DNA from: JBFHER01 sp041584055
GTDB taxonomy: Bacteria > Bacteroidota > Bacteroidia > Bacteroidales > UBA5342
Direction: 5' to 3'
Assembly (NCBI GenBank): GCA_041584055.1
Contig: JBFHER010000192.1
Coordinates: 1-7,220, forward strand
DNA: 7,220 nucleotides
Below are positions 4,843 to 7,220 of the stretch, piece after piece. A model generated the notes under the pieces. The model was not told where the DNA came from, made no database searches, and saw only the letters and a list, made by a program, of their open reading frames with translations. Position numbers and translations under genes: made by a program. Each line of letters opens with the position of its first letter. Within the stretch, counting starts at the first letter, position 1.

Positions 4843-7220
4843 ATGAAAGTATTAAAGTTTGGTGGCACTTCAGTGGGGACCGCCGAAAATATTCTCCAGG
4901 TTAAGCGAATCGTTGAAAGTCAGACTGAAGACGTGGTGTTGGTTGTGTCCGCTTTGGGGGGCGTAACAGATATGCTAATTAAGACTTCTGAACAAGCCCT
5001 GGCTGGAGATGAAATCTACCTTGAGCAACTAAATGCAATTGGGGAAAAGCATCTGGAGGTGATTGATCAGATCATTCCGGAGGATAAGAAAGAACTTTTA
5101 ACCGGAAAGATCAGGCAACTATTGAATGATCTTAGCAATATTTATAGGGGCGTTTACCTCATTGAGGAGCTATCTCAAAGAACGTCAAACATTATTGCAT
5201 CTTACGGCGAAAGAATGTCATCTTACATTGTTGCGATGGTATTGGGGGATGTGCCTCGTCTTGATGCACGAAAGTTTATAAAAACAAATTTCTCCTATGG
5301 CAAAAATGTGGTGGATTTTGAGCAGACCGATGCCTTAATCAGAAAAACACTGGCAGAAACCAATGGTTTGGTCGTTGTGCCTGGTTTTATTGCAAGCAAC
5401 GAGAAAGGTGAGACCACAACGCTTGGGCGTGGCGGATCTGACTATACGGCTGCCATCATTGCTGCAGCCATGCAGGCTTCCGTTTTGGAAATATGGACCG
5501 ATGTGGATGGTTTCATGACGGCTGATCCACGTGTGATAAAGAAAGCATATCCAATTGCGAAGCTGAGTTATGCTGAAGCTATGGAATTGTCTCATTTTGG
5601 CGCAAAGGTAATTTATCCGCCAACGATTTTCCCTGTTTTGCAGAAGGAAATACCCATTGTTATAAAGAACACAATGAATGCTGATTCTCCCGGGACACTC
5701 ATCAGTAGCGAGAAAGTCTCCGGAAAAGATAAGGCAATAAAAGGGATTTCATCCATTAATGATACCTGCCTTGTAACCATGCAGGGTATTGGCATGGTTG
5801 GCGTTATTGGTATTAATCACCGCTTGTTCCAAGCCCTGGCAAATGCTAATGTAAGCGTGTTCCTGGTATCTCAGGCTTCTTCAGAAAATTCAACAACATT
5901 TGCCATTAAAAACGAAGATGCGGAATCTGCAGATCAGGCAATAAGAAAGGAATTTGCCAAGGAAATAGCCCGGGGTGATATCAATAATATTACCATCGAA
6001 AAAGAGCTTGCAACCATTGCTATCGTTGGGGAGAATATGAAAAAGACGCCGGGGATTGCAGGCAAATTATTTAATACCATGGGACGAAATGGTGTGAATG
6101 TCATTGCTTGTGCGCAGGGAGCATCAGAATTAAATATCTCCTTTGTAATCAAGTTAAGCAGTGTTCGCAAAGCACTGAATGTTATCCATGAATCCTTTTT
6201 CCTTTCAGAAAACAAGGAGCTTAATTTATTCCTTGTTGGTGTGGGGACCGTTGGAAGTGATTTTTTGAAACAACTGGCCAAGCAGCAATCTGAGCTGCTT
6301 ACAAATAGTCACCTGCGAATTACATTGGTGGGTGCAGCAAACTCAAAAAAGTACATTCTTGATCGTGATGGGATAGAGATTTCTCAGGTTCCGGCTTTGC
6401 TGGCAAATTCAGAAAACCAAAACACCCTTGAGAATTTTAAAGAGGCCATCATTGATATGAACCTTTATAATTCGGTGTTTGTTGATTGTACGGCGAGCGA
6501 TGGTGTGGCAGCATTGTACAAGGATTTGCTTGACAATAACATCCACGTGGTGACCGCGAATAAGGTTGCTGCTTCTTCCTCGTTTGAGAATTACAGTGAA
6601 TTGAAAGAGGTGGCCAGGAAACGGGGTGTTAAATTTTTATTTGAAACGAATGTGGGGGCTGGGTTGCCCATTATAAGTACCATAAATTCACTGATTAAAA
6701 GTGGTGATAAAATTCAGAAACTGGAGGCCGTTTTGTCGGGAACACTGAATTTTATTTTCAATACTCTGAGTGAGAAGATTCCGTTGAGTAAAGCGATTCT
6801 GATGGCGAAAGAAGCCGGGTATTCAGAACCGGATCCAAGAATTGACCTGAGTGGAATCGATGTCATCAGAAAAGTCGTTATTCTGTCACGAGAGTCAGGT
6901 TATTCCATCGAACAGTCAGATGTGATCATGAAGCCTTTTATTCCGGCCGCATGTTTTAAAGGATCTCTGGACGACTTCTGGAAGGAGGTGGCAACCCTGG
7001 ATGAGCAATTCGAAGCGGAACGCAAAGTGCTCGAATCACAAGGGAAGCGCTGGAAATTTGTAGGAACTCTGGACAATGGAAAGGCATCGGTAGAATTGCG
7101 TAAGGTGGATCAGGGGCATCCTTTCTATGATTTGGAAGGAAGTAATAACATCATCCTGCTTACCACTGAAAGGTACAACGAATATCCAATGATGATCAGA
7201 GGTTATGGTGCAGGTGCGAG
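4843..7220 (+). CDS. thrA: Bifunctional aspartokinase / homoserine dehydrogenase, 3' end cut by window
   Basis: Catalyses the first and third steps from aspartate to homoserine, in the cytoplasm. About 792 codons are visible, and the frame stays open to the window edge. The family is near 810-820 residues, so only the C-terminal end is missing. Residues 1 to about 285 are the aspartokinase, with KFGGTSV (5-11), GRGGSDYTA (195-203), WTDVDG (218-223) and TADPR (226-230). Two ACT repeats follow at about 300-380 and 385-455 and are the expected site of threonine feedback. From about 460 comes homoserine dehydrogenase: nucleotide-binding GVGTVG (466-471), TANK with Lys574, ETNVGAG (601-607), SGTLNFIF, and EPDPRIDLSGIDVIRK (662-677) ending in the conserved Lys677. 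All key motifs are intact. An in-frame TAA at 4837-4839 makes the ATG at 4843 the earliest start. The leader upstream implies threonine attenuation. Downstream thrB and thrC are expected but not visible. Confidence 0.96.
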   Translation, partial: MKVLKFGGTSVGTAENILQVKRIVESQTEDVVLVVSALGGVTDMLIKTSEQALAGDEIYLEQLNAIGEKHLEVIDQIIPEDKKELLTGKIRQLLNDLSNIYRGVYLIEELSQRTSNIIASYGERMSSYIVAMVLGDVPRLDARKFIKTNFSYGKNVVDFEQTDALIRKTLAETNGLVVVPGFIASNEKGETTTLGRGGSDYTAAIIAAAMQASVLEIWTDVDGFMTADPRVIKKAYPIAKLSYAEAMELSHFGAKVIYPPTIFPVLQKEIPIVIKNTMNADSPGTLISSEKVSGKDKAIKGISSINDTCLVTMQGIGMVGVIGINHRLFQALANANVSVFLVSQASSENSTTFAIKNEDAESADQAIRKEFAKEIARGDINNITIEKELATIAIVGENMKKTPGIAGKLFNTMGRNGVNVIACAQGASELNISFVIKLSSVRKALNVIHESFFLSENKELNLFLVGVGTVGSDFLKQLAKQQSELLTNSHLRITLVGAANSKKYILDRDGIEISQVPALLANSENQNTLENFKEAIIDMNLYNSVFVDCTASDGVAALYKDLLDNNIHVVTANKVAASSSFENYSELKEVARKRGVKFLFETNVGAGLPIISTINSLIKSGDKIQKLEAVLSGTLNFIFNTLSEKIPLSKAILMAKEAGYSEPDPRIDLSGIDVIRKVVILSRESGYSIEQSDVIMKPFIPAACFKGSLDDFWKEVATLDEQFEAERKVLESQGKRWKFVGTLDNGKASVELRKVDQGHPFYDLEGSNNIILLTTERYNEYPMMIRGYGAGA

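Noticed and set aside
5934..6281. Minus-strand ORF of 115 codons
   Set aside because: It is antisense to the ACT and dehydrogenase parts of thrA, which are clearly coding on the + strand; no start signal or family resemblance is seen.

Overview
The window reads as chromosomal DNA from a member of the Bacteroidota. Four things point there: TAnnTTTG-type -7 promoter elements, A-rich translation starts mostly without a strong Shine-Dalgarno, an exported S9 peptidase with lysine-rich patches in its propeller, and a PorT-like outer-membrane barrel. The order or genus cannot be fixed from the sequence. All recognised genes are on the + strand. I see no mobile element, CRISPR array, tRNA or rRNA.

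Layout: 1-115 is a short upstream flank. 116-2917 encodes a complete, exported S9-family (prolyl-oligopeptidase type) serine peptidase with an intact Ser-Asp-His triad. After 82 bp holding a clear Bacteroidota promoter comes a small outer-membrane beta-barrel protein (3000-3725), closed by a strong intrinsic terminator (3749-3781). Only 5 bp later begins the PLP-homeostasis gene yggS (3787-4455). The last gene is thrA, a bifunctional aspartokinase/homoserine dehydrogenase starting at 4843 and cut by the window end. About 792 codons are present, and probably only a few tens are missing.

The most informative part is the 387-bp gap 4456-4842. It holds a weak terminator for yggS, a TAnnTTTG promoter, and an uncalled 19- or 20-residue ORF with five consecutive Thr codons. 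The Thr codons lie in an RNA hairpin closed by a second, outer helix. About 225 nt of further leader follow before thrA. This is the layout of a threonine-dependent transcription attenuator on the thr operon, like the enterobacterial thrL logic but in a different phylum. A canonical G/C hairpin plus U-run terminator is not evident in this leader, so the exact switch remains open.

Functionally, the first two genes act in the cell envelope and the last two in cytoplasmic cofactor and amino-acid metabolism. Terminators or promoters sit at most junctions, so this looks like several short transcription units rather than one operon. The thr operon presumably continues past the window with thrB and thrC, which is inference from the usual order.
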